Positions 53,149 to 61,805 of a stretch of 64,000 nucleotides of DNA are shown here, piece after piece. The stretch covers positions 51,129 to 115,128 of the forward strand of contig JAABRL010000008.1 in assembly GCA_011390935.1 (NCBI GenBank), given 5' to 3'. Numbering within the stretch: the stretch's first letter is position 1; each line of letters begins with the position of its first letter. This DNA comes from Gemmatimonas sp. GTDB lineage: Bacteria > Gemmatimonadota > Gemmatimonadetes > Gemmatimonadales > Gemmatimonadaceae. The notes beneath the pieces are model-generated. The model searched no databases. It was given only the letters and a program-made list of their open reading frames with translations, and had not been told where the DNA came from. Made by a program: the position numbers and the translations under genes.

Positions 53149-53805
53149 TTAGCGCGCCGGGAGCCGAGCCAGAATGGATTCTGCTTCCTGCAAATGCGCG
53201 GCCACGGCAGTACGCATCTGCAAGAGCTGCTCTCTCAGTGACGGATCGCGCACTTGCGGCAACATGGCATCGTCAAGCGTACGCAAAACCCGCTGATGCA
53301 TGGCAACTTCGTTCTGCATGTATGATCGATCAAGCCTGTTGCCGCTCCCTTCTTCAGCCTCGGACGCTTTCAGCTCAAGCGCAGCCGACACTTCGTTTGC
53401 TCCCGAGGCGGTGCCAAGTCGTGTCGTGATCGCACGCAGTGAATCCATCATGGTACCGTGTTCAATGGTCATCTTGCGCGCGAAAAAACGTGCATCCTCA
53501 TTGCTGAGTCGATCCACGACATCAGCGCCACTCGTGCTATCCAGCCGGTTTGCCGTCATCGCGATGTTCGCGATCTGCGCGTCCGTAAACCGATAGGTCG
53601 AGATGTCCATGGTTGTGTCACCAATGCTTGACGCTCCCGTGTCCGAATCGGTGGCGAGCGTGCCCGCCATCGGTCCGCTGGAGGTGAGCGGGGGGTTGGT
53701 GGTGGGCACGTTCGTGCGGGTGTTGCCGGCGCAGCCGACAAACACGAGCAGTCCTGACAGCACGGTCACGCCGCGCACACGACTCCATACGAAATCACTA
53801 CGCAT
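53149..53805 (-). CDS. DUF4142 lipoprotein
   Basis: A 218-residue protein with a lipoprotein-like signal (GVTVLSGLLVFVGCAGN, candidate Cys25; the -3 residue is Phe, so the lipobox is imperfect). A Ser/Thr-rich spacer of about 40 residues and a DUF4142 helical domain follow (DAQIANIAMTANRLD, RFFARKMTIEHGTMMDSLRA, MHQRVLRTLDDAMLP). DUF4142 resembles the ferritin-like four-helix bundle of DUF305; the function is not known. GGAGG nine bases before the ATG fixes the start. Confidence 0.88.
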   Translation of the reverse strand: MRSDFVWSRVRGVTVLSGLLVFVGCAGNTRTNVPTTNPPLTSSGPMAGTLATDSDTGASSIGDTTMDISTYRFTDAQIANIAMTANRLDSTSGADVVDRLSNEDARFFARKMTIEHGTMMDSLRAITTRLGTASGANEVSAALELKASEAEEGSGNRLDRSYMQNEVAMHQRVLRTLDDAMLPQVRDPSLREQLLQMRTAVAAHLQEAESILARLPAR

Positions 53806-54014
53806 ATTCGATATCCTCCGAGCGGCGTCACGCCTCGTGTCGCGGCCCGAGCATCTGTAGACGAACGTTCATGATGACGCGGAACTGATCGGTCGATGCG
53901 AAACCGACGTCGCCGCGGCACGCGATTCGGTCCATGAACAGATAGAGCATCGGAGACGCGCGCACTATTCGCCCAAAGGGTGAAATCGGGCGGCGTCACG
54001 TCGCCGACACAACG

Positions 54015-54527
54015 CTATCTCAGGCGTACGTGGCCGTGATTGGATTCCATGTCGCCCGGATCCCCAGTCAACGCCCCTTTCACGAGCGAGAACAACGATG
54101 CCACCTTGCCTCCGGGGGTGTCCCAATACTCGCCCTCCGACACCGACACGCGCAGCAGACACAGATCCGGATCCTCGGCGCTGTCGAACCACGACTTCAT
54201 CCACGGGCTCCACAGCTCGCGCATGCGTTCGCGATCGTTGCTGATCTCTGCGGTGCCGACCAGCGACAGGTAGCTCTCATCTGCGCTCTTCATGTACACG
54301 ACATTTACCTGCGGGTTGTTCATCACATCGCGCACCTTGGGCGAGTGCCGGTCGGAGAAGAACCACAGCACCCCCTGAAAGTCCTCGCCTTGCGTCGCCA
54401 TCGGTCGGCTGTTCGGGATGCCACGTTCGTCGATGGTCACGAACATGGCAATGCGCAGATCCTTGATGAGTTCCGCGATCTTCTGCACACCCTCGTCACG
54501 CGAGGGATGCGTGGTGGAACGCTCCAT
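54015..54527 (-). CDS. pyridoxamine 5'-phosphate oxidase-like (general stress protein 26) protein
   Basis: A 170-residue flavin-binding split-barrel protein. KDLRIAMFVTIDERGIPNSR, VLWFFSDRHSPKVRDVMNNP, VNVVYMKSADESYLSLVGTA and the C-terminal GEYWDTPGGKVASLFSLVKG follow the general stress protein 26 pattern. These proteins bind FMN or FAD; the in vivo substrate is usually unknown. GGAG eight bases before the ATG supports the start. Confidence 0.9.
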   Translation of the reverse strand: MERSTTHPSRDEGVQKIAELIKDLRIAMFVTIDERGIPNSRPMATQGEDFQGVLWFFSDRHSPKVRDVMNNPQVNVVYMKSADESYLSLVGTAEISNDRERMRELWSPWMKSWFDSAEDPDLCLLRVSVSEGEYWDTPGGKVASLFSLVKGALTGDPGDMESNHGHVRLR

Positions 54528-54882
54528 GAGGACTTCTCCGGCTGAGGATGGCCCGACCTAGCGGCCAACGGGATGGTCGCCGGGCACGTCGGGCGCGCTG
54601 CAGTGCATGGTAAGGGCCCAGCAGACGCGCGCACCATCAGCAGGAAGTGCACAATGCAGGTATCTCCTGCGACAGCCCGACGCACCATCCGCGAGTTGGC
54701 GCGCGCTTGCGCGTTTCGCGCGGTTGCGTGAAGCCGCTGCAGTGGAGTCGCACGGAACTGCTCGGCAGGTGGAATGACAGGAACGATGTGCCGCACGTAA
54801 TGGTATTGGCGTGGACGACCACGAGCAGGGCGACGCGCAGAGCACCCTCACGCCTGTGCCGCCTGCCTTCCCCGCATTCTCC
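54528..54882. other. 355-base stretch without a supported gene
   Basis: Lies between divergent genes (stress protein and RCC1 protein). It contains no frame I can support. The sequence GCTGCAGTG occurs near both 54598 and 54732. If translation of the RCC1 gene starts at 54811, the last 72 bases become coding. Confidence 0.5.
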
Positions 54883-56058
54883 GTGACGTTTCCTCCTACG
54901 CTCCGCCGGTTCGCATCCATTTCGATCGCCGCGCTCACCGCCGCATGCGGCGGCGATGGCACCTCTCCCGGCGAACCCACACCCGAGCCGGAACCGCCGG
55001 CGAACGAGACGGTGTGGCGCTCCGTCTCACTGGCGGTGTCACATGCGTGCGCGCTGACCGCGGACGGCACCGCGTACTGCTGGGGGGTCAATGGCTCCGG
55101 CCAGCTCGGCGTCGGCGTGGTGGGAGGCGAGGCCTTCGCCCCGCTTCGCGTTGACACGGATCGCCGGTTCGTCTCGATCGCGCTCAGTGGAAATCGTGCT
55201 TGCGCGCTCACGGCGGACGGGGAGACGTACTGCTGGGGCCAATCGAACATCGGGTTCCTCAACAACGGCACGTCGGCCGTGGTGAGTGTGCCCACGCGAG
55301 TGATTGGCGTACCGGCATTCGCAACGATCGCCACCAATGCGGCGACTACATGCGGGCTCGCCGAGTCGGGTGCGGTCACCTGCTGGGAGGACCGTCCGAT
55401 TCCCGTGCCACAGGGGCTTCCGGCATTTCAGCGCCTTGTCATGGGCGGCACGAATAGCTGTGGCCTCACGGCGGCGGGTGAAGCGTACTGCTGGGGGGGC
55501 AACGCGCACGGTCAGCTCGGCCGACTCGACGCACAGCCTCCGGCGATCATCGGAGAGCAGCTGCGGTTCCGTTCACTGTCGCCGGGAACGAGCCACATGT
55601 GCGGCGCAACCATCGATGGCGTGGCCCACTGCTGGGGGCTCAATCAGCGAGGACAGCTCGGCCTCGGTAGGATCTCCGACAACGAGCGCGTCACGCCGGT
55701 CGCCACATCGCTGCAGTTCGACGCGATGAGCGTCGGCGCCCAGAACTCCTGTGGGCTCGTGGGCCGGACGGCGTACTGCTGGGGGTACAGCCCGCACGGC
55801 CAGATCGGCTACGGCGACGTGATCGATCGCCTCACGCCCGTTCCCGTCACGGGCGGGCATGAGTTCGCGATGCTCGAGGTGGGCGAAAACGGCAACCCGG
55901 ATTCCGTGGTCGGCCTCCCGAGCGTCACGTGCGGCGTGACGACCGCCGGCGCGATCTACTGCTGGGGCCGCAATACGCGTGGCCAGCTCGGTGCCGGGCC
56001 GCGGAGAATCGAGAGTCTCAATCCGGTGCGGATCGTGGAGCCGATTCTGCTCGACTGA
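54883..56058 (+). CDS. RCC1-repeat beta-propeller lipoprotein
   Basis: An exported protein of about 391 residues. Its N-terminal signal (LRRFASISIAALTAACGG) ends at a lipobox-like TAAC, so it is probably lipid-anchored; a short Pro/Glu linker (GEPTPEPEPP) follows. Then come at least six RCC1-type units, each with a pattern like HACALTADGTAYCWGVNGSG; Cys and Trp recur (SHACALT, NRACALT, YCWG), forming a propeller. GTG at 54883 gives a compact signal peptide, while a GTG at 54811 adds 24 residues. No clear ribosome binding site precedes either. Such proteins occur in dozens in some Gemmatimonadota; the ligand is unknown. Confidence 0.82.
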   Translation: MTFPPTLRRFASISIAALTAACGGDGTSPGEPTPEPEPPANETVWRSVSLAVSHACALTADGTAYCWGVNGSGQLGVGVVGGEAFAPLRVDTDRRFVSIALSGNRACALTADGETYCWGQSNIGFLNNGTSAVVSVPTRVIGVPAFATIATNAATTCGLAESGAVTCWEDRPIPVPQGLPAFQRLVMGGTNSCGLTAAGEAYCWGGNAHGQLGRLDAQPPAIIGEQLRFRSLSPGTSHMCGATIDGVAHCWGLNQRGQLGLGRISDNERVTPVATSLQFDAMSVGAQNSCGLVGRTAYCWGYSPHGQIGYGDVIDRLTPVPVTGGHEFAMLEVGENGNPDSVVGLPSVTCGVTTAGAIYCWGRNTRGQLGAGPRRIESLNPVRIVEPILLD

Positions 56059-56068
56059 ACACCCCTCG

Positions 56069-56284
56069 GTCCAGCTGCACGTGATCGCATGGAATGTCAC
56101 GTACGCCCCGCGCGTCCTGCCGGGCCCGAGTGTTGTCGTGCGTGAGCGGCAGTGGCGAGAGCAGTTCGCGCAAGGCGATCCGCGCGGGTTCTGCCTCGTC
56201 GTGCAACGGGTGGCCGGCGCGCTGCTGGGCTTCGCGCAAGCGAACGCAAGTGACAACCCCGCGTACCGGGGCGAACTCGCGAAG
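56069..56284 (+). pseudogene. GNAT acetyltransferase remnant
   Basis: Translation of the plus strand between the RCC1 gene and the next gene gives a GNAT-like N-terminal half: IAWNVTYAPRVLP, REQFAQGDPRGFCLVVQRVA, LLGFAQANASDNPAYRGELA. It breaks off at GELAK, exactly where the acetyl-CoA-binding motif should begin, and continues into unrelated sequence. There is no start codon in frame near the natural N-terminus. The similarity is from recognition of the pattern, not an alignment. Confidence 0.5.
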
Positions 56285-56303
56285 CGAGCCACCGCAGATG
56301 CAC

Positions 56304-56319
56304 TACGTCACGTGACGTA
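56304..56319. repeat. 16-bp perfect palindrome
   Basis: TACGTCACGTGACGTA, 20 bases past the GNAT remnant and 118 bases before the next start codon. It could be an operator for the following secreted-protein gene or a chance palindrome. No repeat of it was seen elsewhere in the window. Confidence 0.4.
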
Positions 56320-56437
56320 TCGCCGCTCTGTCCCGCGCCCCCGATCGTATGGATGGCCACCTGAACAGTCCGTCCGATGCTCGGACCACGCAGGTGCCTG
56401 CCGCAGCGGCGGTATCCCCCGTGATCGGAGAGCTTCG

Positions 56438-56932
56438 ATGAAACGAGTGTTCCTGCTCCTGCTTCTGTGCGCAGCACCGCTCGCCGCACAGACGCCAACC
56501 CCGAGACGCACGGCCTGGACAGATGTCGGACTCAGCCTCATGACGTCCCCCTACGGACTGGGCGGGAACGCAGGCCTGAGCACGCGTCGTGGCGATCTCT
56601 CCTTTCGGGTGGGGCGCAACGCTGCGTCGAACATCAAATCGACGCTGACCTCCAATGCCGTCAGCCTCAGTGTCGGCGCGCATCGTCGGTACGGCGCGCT
56701 GCACCTCGAGCTGTTCGCCGGCCCCGCCGTGACGTGGGGCGTCGATGGTCTCGACAACGAGGGTTTCGCGGTGGGCGGTGAGGACTATCGGACCGTCGGC
56801 GTGATCACCGATGCATCCGCGCTGTTGGGTCTCGGTTCGCACGTGCGGCTGGGCGTGGGCACGTGGGCCAACGTGAACGGGCAGCGCAGTACGGTTGGGA
56901 TCGGTCCCCGATTTCAACTGCGTGTGTGGTGA
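56438..56932 (+). CDS. small exported beta-barrel-like protein
   Basis: A 164-residue protein with a strong signal peptide (MKRVFLLLLLCAAPLAAQ). The mature part alternates short hydrophobic strands (GDLSFRVGRNA, LHLELFAGPAVTWG, VRLGVGTWANVNG) and ends in an aromatic (RFQLRVW), the pattern of a small outer-membrane barrel. GGAG seven bases before the ATG confirms the start. No family recognised. Confidence 0.75.
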   Translation: MKRVFLLLLLCAAPLAAQTPTPRRTAWTDVGLSLMTSPYGLGGNAGLSTRRGDLSFRVGRNAASNIKSTLTSNAVSLSVGAHRRYGALHLELFAGPAVTWGVDGLDNEGFAVGGEDYRTVGVITDASALLGLGSHVRLGVGTWANVNGQRSTVGIGPRFQLRVW

Positions 56933-57107
56933 GGTGCCGTCGCTCGGGTGCAGCGCAGCGTGTCGGCCTGAGGATGCAGCTGACCGGCGAATGGAGGTGC
57001 GGTAGCGAGAGCGCTTCCACACCCGCATCTTCTGCCTGCAGGACGTGATCGCTCAGCGTGCTCACGATTGCCTGTCGTTTCGCCAGACATGGACCCACGA
57101 ATGTCGA

Positions 57108-58430
57108 ATGACTGGACGCCCGTCGCGGTATCTCCCTCATCGAGGGCTAGCGGTGCTCGACGATTCCGGTGACACGGAACCCACCGGTCACGCAGCTCGT
57201 GTCCGCTGGCGGCTACTCGGACCTGGTCTCGTCGTCGCCGCCACCGGCGTGGGCGCATCGGACATGGTGGCCACACTCGTGGCCGGTTCGCGCTACGGCT
57301 ACGCGCTGCTCTGGGCCGTGATTGTGGGTGTGGTGCTCAAGATCGTGCTCGTGGAAGGCGCCGGACGTTTCTCGCTCGCGACCGGGCTCACGATCTTCGA
57401 GGGCTGGCGCAGTCTCGGCGCCTGGACGAGCTGGTACTTCGGCCCCTATATCATCATCTGGGGATTCGTGTATGGCGCGACGGCCATGTCGTCGTCGGCG
57501 CTGCCGCTGGCGGCGGCATTCCCCGCGATCTCGCTCACCACGTGGGCGATCGGAATGGGGCTGCTCGGCTTCGTCATGGTGTGGTTCGGCAAGTACGCCC
57601 TGTTCGAGAAGATCACCGCGGCGTTGGTGGGCATCATGTTCGTGGTGGTCGTGGGACTCGCGATCATCGCCGCTCCGCACGTGCCATCGATGTTCACAGG
57701 ATTGATCCCGGTGATTCCCGACGGACGCAGCGGTGTGATGTACACGCTGGCGCTGGCCGGCGGGGTGGGCGGCACGATCACACTCGCCGCGTACGGCTAC
57801 TGGTTGCGTGAGAAGGGATGGATCACGCCCGAATGGATGCGCGTGATGCGCATCGACAACACGGCGGCGTATGTGCTCACGGGTGTGTTCGTGATCGCGA
57901 TGCTGATCGTGGGCGCCGAGGTCGTCCGTGCAGCCGGGGTGAGTCTTGGCGCGAGCGACGAGGGGCTGCTCGATCTGCGCACGGTGCTCGCGGATCGCTA
58001 CGGTCCGACGGTGGCCACCGGTTTCCTGATCGGATTCTGGGCTGCGTCGTTCTCGTCGCTGCTCGGCGTGTGGAACGGTGTCTCGCTCATGTTCGCCGAC
58101 TATTGGGGCAACATGCGCGGGCTCACGAGCGGGCACGCCGATACGCGCGTGGGCGGAAAATACTTCAGGTTCTATCTGGTGTGGCTCACGTTTCCACCCA
58201 TGCTGCTGTTCCAGCTCGGTCGACCGATTGGTCTCATTCTCGCCTACGGCGTGCTCGGTGCGCTGTTCATGCCCTTTCTCGCGATCACCTTGCTCGGCTT
58301 GCTGAACAGCTCGCGGGTGCGTGCCGAATGGCGCAATGGCGTGGGCACGAATGCGGCGCTGGTGGTGTGCACGCTGATCTTCGCCGTGCTGGGGGCGAGT
58401 CAGCTGTGGAGTGTGGTGAGCGGTCGCTGA
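57108..58430 (+). CDS. divergent Nramp-family metal transporter
   Basis: A 440-residue membrane protein with 11 or so helices in the Nramp fold. The first helix has LLGPGLVVAATGVGASDMVA, where Asp52 occupies the site of the metal-binding Asp but the Asn of the canonical DPGN motif is gone. The sixth helix reads LAGGVGGTITLAAYGYW instead of the usual MPH. Nramp proteins carry Mn2+ or Fe2+ with protons; with both motifs altered, the ion may differ (for example Mg2+, as in the NRMT branch). The ATG at 57108 is tentative; GTG 57153 is possible. Confidence 0.88.
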   Translation: MTGRPSRYLPHRGLAVLDDSGDTEPTGHAARVRWRLLGPGLVVAATGVGASDMVATLVAGSRYGYALLWAVIVGVVLKIVLVEGAGRFSLATGLTIFEGWRSLGAWTSWYFGPYIIIWGFVYGATAMSSSALPLAAAFPAISLTTWAIGMGLLGFVMVWFGKYALFEKITAALVGIMFVVVVGLAIIAAPHVPSMFTGLIPVIPDGRSGVMYTLALAGGVGGTITLAAYGYWLREKGWITPEWMRVMRIDNTAAYVLTGVFVIAMLIVGAEVVRAAGVSLGASDEGLLDLRTVLADRYGPTVATGFLIGFWAASFSSLLGVWNGVSLMFADYWGNMRGLTSGHADTRVGGKYFRFYLVWLTFPPMLLFQLGRPIGLILAYGVLGALFMPFLAITLLGLLNSSRVRAEWRNGVGTNAALVVCTLIFAVLGASQLWSVVSGR

Positions 58431-58434
58431 CACA

Positions 58435-58462
58435 GAACGGCGCCCCTTGCGAGGCGCCGTTC
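58435..58462. terminator. terminator between convergent genes
   Basis: A perfect 10-bp stem (58435-58444 with 58453-58462) with an eight-base loop between the Nramp stop and the LVIVD stop. It can serve both genes; there is no clear T-run on either side. Confidence 0.7.
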
Positions 58463-58495
58463 GTGCACACGTACAGATGGAGAGCGTGGACGCCG

Positions 58496-60364
58496 CTACT
58501 TCGATGCCGTCGCCAGACGGCGAATCTCGCCCGCCATCGTGCGTACACGGGCGCCGTCCTTCGCATCCTTCACGTCGCCATCGACCTGTCGAGCGAGAGC
58601 GTTCAGCGCGCTCGCGCGCGCCGCGCCGGACTTCATCTCGGCCGCGTCGAGGGCCAGTGCAATCGCCTCGAGACGGTTCGTTGCGAGGCCATTGCCGCGC
58701 GCCAGCTGGTCGAGGTACGACCGCACCACGACAAACGCCGGCGGCCACGTGAGCAGCGGCTGGCTCTGCGGGTTGTAGTCTGTGAGCGTGACCAGCTTCG
58801 CGGCCGCGATCTCGTTGGCGGACAGCTGCGCGCTCGGCGTCAGCTCGAGAATATCCAGTCCGCGGTCGATCTCGGACGAATAGATCATGCCGTTCCAGTA
58901 GTACGCTCCCCACGAACCGCCGATCGTGTTGCGACTGCGACCACCGCTGGCGGCCAAGGCGGCTTCGGCCGCGGCCGATGGCACGTCGACGAGCGCCGGC
59001 GGATCGATCGACCCCCGATCGAAGTAGGCAATCTCGATCGCCTCGTCCGGGTCGGTGAAGTCCATCACGTTGATGCCGCCCTGATACCACGCCTGCACGT
59101 ACAGATCGCGTCCCGGGACGGGAATGATGCCGCCGTTGTGCGCCACGCAGTTCTCCTCGGCGGACTGTGCCGACGGCAACTTGAAGTAGGCGCGCTGCGT
59201 CTGCTTCTTCTTCGCATCGAGCGTAATCACCGTGTTGCCGCCCAGCTCGATCATGCTCGAGGCCTGACACATCGGGCCCGTGCCACCGCCCCACTCGTCG
59301 GTCTGCACCAGCTTGGTGCCATCGTTGCTGAACGCGGCCGTGTGTCGCCCCTGGAAGTTGTTCTCGTCGGTGAGCGCGTCGATCCGAAACGGCTTTTCAG
59401 GATCCGAAATGTCCACCAGGATGGAGTGCGTCGAACAGGCCGCGGCCAGCAGGTTGAGCGCCGGATACGCGGTCACGTCATGACAGTTGCGCGGACCCGT
59501 ATGCAACGGGACGGACGCGGTATCGCCCGGGACGCGACGTCCGCCGCGGCCAGCAGGGCGGCGCGGATCCGTGGGTGCACAGAACTGCTTGCACGTTGCA
59601 TCGACGTCGAGGTCGGAAAAAATCCGCGCGCCCGGAATCACGACGGCACGTTCGGGATGGTCGAGCTCCACCTTGATGATGTCGAGCTGATACAGCGAGT
59701 TCGTGGGATCGTCCGGATCCGTGCCGTTCTTGCACCCAGCCAGTTCCGTTTCGGGACGCGCATTGGACTGTCCCGAGACGTAGATGTAGATGATGTTGGG
59801 ATCCTTCTTGCTCGGCACGACGGTGTGCGTATGCGATCCCTTGCACGTCTGTACGTTCTTCACGAGCCTGGGCGCCTTCGCATTGGAGACATCGAAGATG
59901 CGCACGCCCGCCATGTGATCCTTCGGGTCCTGCACCCCCTGGCTCCCGCAATCATTGCGGTTGCCGGCGCCCTCGGCGGAGATGAAGAGCAGGTTGCCGA
60001 CGATCGAGGGGTCCCCCTGCGACGTGGTGCACTGCATGACCGACGCGACGACCGGCTTGGCGGGATCGGAAATGTCCCAGATGGTGAAGCCGGCAAAGTT
60101 GCCCTGGTAGGCGTAATGGGTGCCGAACGCGATGTCGGAGTTGGCGAACGTCAGGCCGCGGCTGGTATCGAACTGCGCCGGCTTGGGCGTATTCGACACG
60201 AGCCGCATGCCGAGAAACGCGGTACCGGCGTCGAAGCGCCCGGGCGTGAGCGTGGAGCGCGGATCGGCGCTGGTTGGGTACGTCTGCGCCGACGCCATGC
60301 TCGGCGCGACGACCGACGCGAGCAGCAGGATCTGGAGAAACTTCAGGTCACGGACGACACGCAT
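58496..60364 (-). CDS. secreted LVIVD-repeat beta-propeller protein, copy 2
   Basis: A 622-residue paralogue of the protein at 40480. It has a signal peptide (to about SMASAQ), LVIVD-type repeats (FAGFTIWDISDPAKPVVASV, AGVRIFDVSNAKAPRLVKNV, HSILVDISDPEKPFRIDALT, GGINVMDFTDPDEAIEIAYF) and the same landmark motifs: GSHTHTVV, CHDVTAYP, TDEWGGGT, ENCVAHNGGIIPVPGRD and VQAWYQGG. Differences include a Gly/Arg-rich insert (RRPAGRGGRR) near residue 265 and a longer spacer near 475. AGGAG nine bases before the ATG supports the start. The DUF305 gene lies 81 bases upstream on the same strand. Confidence 0.9.
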   Translation of the reverse strand: MRVVRDLKFLQILLLASVVAPSMASAQTYPTSADPRSTLTPGRFDAGTAFLGMRLVSNTPKPAQFDTSRGLTFANSDIAFGTHYAYQGNFAGFTIWDISDPAKPVVASVMQCTTSQGDPSIVGNLLFISAEGAGNRNDCGSQGVQDPKDHMAGVRIFDVSNAKAPRLVKNVQTCKGSHTHTVVPSKKDPNIIYIYVSGQSNARPETELAGCKNGTDPDDPTNSLYQLDIIKVELDHPERAVVIPGARIFSDLDVDATCKQFCAPTDPRRPAGRGGRRVPGDTASVPLHTGPRNCHDVTAYPALNLLAAACSTHSILVDISDPEKPFRIDALTDENNFQGRHTAAFSNDGTKLVQTDEWGGGTGPMCQASSMIELGGNTVITLDAKKKQTQRAYFKLPSAQSAEENCVAHNGGIIPVPGRDLYVQAWYQGGINVMDFTDPDEAIEIAYFDRGSIDPPALVDVPSAAAEAALAASGGRSRNTIGGSWGAYYWNGMIYSSEIDRGLDILELTPSAQLSANEIAAAKLVTLTDYNPQSQPLLTWPPAFVVVRSYLDQLARGNGLATNRLEAIALALDAAEMKSGAARASALNALARQVDGDVKDAKDGARVRTMAGEIRRLATASK

Positions 60365-60445
60365 CGGGTCAAGCTCCTGTTGTGGGAATAGGGCGAGCGG
60401 GACGCTGCACGCGTCGCGTTCCTTCGTGCGCGTTGACGTGGCGCG

Positions 60446-61060
60446 TTACTGCGGAGGGAGCTGGGAGAGCAGACGTCGCATGATGCCGATCTCTGCGGTC
60501 TGTGACGTGACGACATCGTTGGCGAACACCGACACGTCCACTTCCTGCCCCGCCATCGGCGATGCGAAGAGGTCGTCCACCATGGTCAGTGCGCCCTCAT
60601 GGTGCATGATCATGTATTTGAGGAAGGCGCGATCGAAGTCGACCCCCTTGGCCACTTCGAGCTCCGTGAGCTGCGCCGTGGTCAGCATGCCGGTCATCGA
60701 CATGTGTCGCCAGGACGATGTGTCCGGCGCAAACTGGTTGTACTGACGCAGCCACTCCTGCATGATCTGGATCTCGGGCACCTGCGACTGATCGATCTTT
60801 CGGGAGAGCTTGAGCACCTGCGGATTCGCGCCGTTCGACTCCGCGAAGCGCGCCATGACGATGGCCTGTGCATGGTGGGCAATCATGCCCTGCATGAACT
60901 CGACATCCGCCTTGGTGTAGCGCGCGCCCGCGGGGATGACGATCTCGGGGGCATGCATGCCGTGCATGCTGTGCCCGCCGGCTTGCGCAGAGGCCAACGA
61001 CGAGGTGCCGGCGAGCAGGGCGAGGACAACGACAGCGAGGATCGGGCGTGGGATGTGCAT
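60446..61060 (-). CDS. secreted DUF305 protein, copy 2
   Basis: A 204-residue exported protein (signal peptide to about SLASAQ) with the two Met/His-rich DUF305 helices: VEFMQGMIAHHAQAIVMARF and FLKYMIMHHEGALTMVDDLF. A His/Met cluster (GGHSMHGMHAP) near the mature N-terminus may also bind metal. Same order and orientation relative to an LVIVD gene as in the pair at 39782-42249. The start codon lacks a clear ribosome binding site. Confidence 0.88.
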   Translation of the reverse strand: MHIPRPILAVVVLALLAGTSSLASAQAGGHSMHGMHAPEIVIPAGARYTKADVEFMQGMIAHHAQAIVMARFAESNGANPQVLKLSRKIDQSQVPEIQIMQEWLRQYNQFAPDTSSWRHMSMTGMLTTAQLTELEVAKGVDFDRAFLKYMIMHHEGALTMVDDLFASPMAGQEVDVSVFANDVVTSQTAEIGIMRRLLSQLPPQ

Positions 61061-61221
61061 GGCGTCTGTAGTCGGACGGGGTGCCGGGCCCGGACGCGCG
61101 CCGAGCGGAGGAGGAAATCACGGCGAGGGAGGGGGCGCCGCATACCTGAAGCATACGACGAGGGGGGGCACGACACTAGGCGGACTACCGGCACGGCCTC
61201 AATCGAGGCACTTTGCGGTGC

Positions 61222-61626
61222 ATGCGCTCGCTCTTTCCTCGCCCACTTGCGGCCGCCGGCCTGTTGCTGCTCACCGGCTGTGTCGGCGATCTGCTGGTCG
61301 GCGCGTGCACCCTGATCGGCTGCGCCAACGGCCTGTCGATCTCATTGGCGCGCATTCCGAACGACGCCTACACGGTACAACTGCTCGTCGAAGGGGAAGC
61401 GCCACGCGAGGTGAACTGCCCGGACCCGAGCCGATGCAACGGTCCCGCGTTCTTCTTCGAGAACACGCTGCCCACCGTGGCCACGGTGGTCGTGACCACG
61501 TCCGCGGGGGAGGCACGCCAGGAGGTCCGCCCCACCTACACCACGAATCGGCCCAATGGGCGCGGCTGCGATCCGGTGTGCCGCAACGGGACGGCTACCT
61601 TCAGCGCGATCATTCCCGGGGCGTGA
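61222..61626 (+). CDS. small lipoprotein
   Basis: A 134-residue protein with a perfect lipobox (LTGC, Cys20) after MRSLFPRPLAAAGLLLL. The mature part has five further cysteines and a beta-sandwich-like pattern (AYTVQLLVEGEAPREVNC, TVATVVVTTSAGEARQEVRP). No family recognised. ATG 61222 is preferred over the in-frame TTG three codons earlier because the signal peptide starts there. Confidence 0.75.
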   Translation: MRSLFPRPLAAAGLLLLTGCVGDLLVGACTLIGCANGLSISLARIPNDAYTVQLLVEGEAPREVNCPDPSRCNGPAFFFENTLPTVATVVVTTSAGEARQEVRPTYTTNRPNGRGCDPVCRNGTATFSAIIPGA

Positions 61627-61805
61627 GGCTGCGTCCGGGCAGCGCTGATGCCTGACGCGCCTCGGTGCACACGACGGCGACGGGGGCAACGCGCTCAAGC
61701 CGTCTCGTCGAGGGTGTCGATTGCAACGTGTGCTGCATCCATTCCCGACCGGCGAGCGAACGTACTTGTGTGCGATCAACTCCCTCACGCGACCTGCTCG
61801 AACAC

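Noticed and set aside
54528..54882. Integron attC-like or cassette structure around GCTGCAGTG copies
   Set aside because: Only two nine-base copies, no paired core sites and no integrase.
57213..59294. A 693-codon minus-strand frame spanning the Nramp gene and the end of the LVIVD gene
   Set aside because: It crosses two well-supported genes in other frames and a terminator; composition is that of a shadow.
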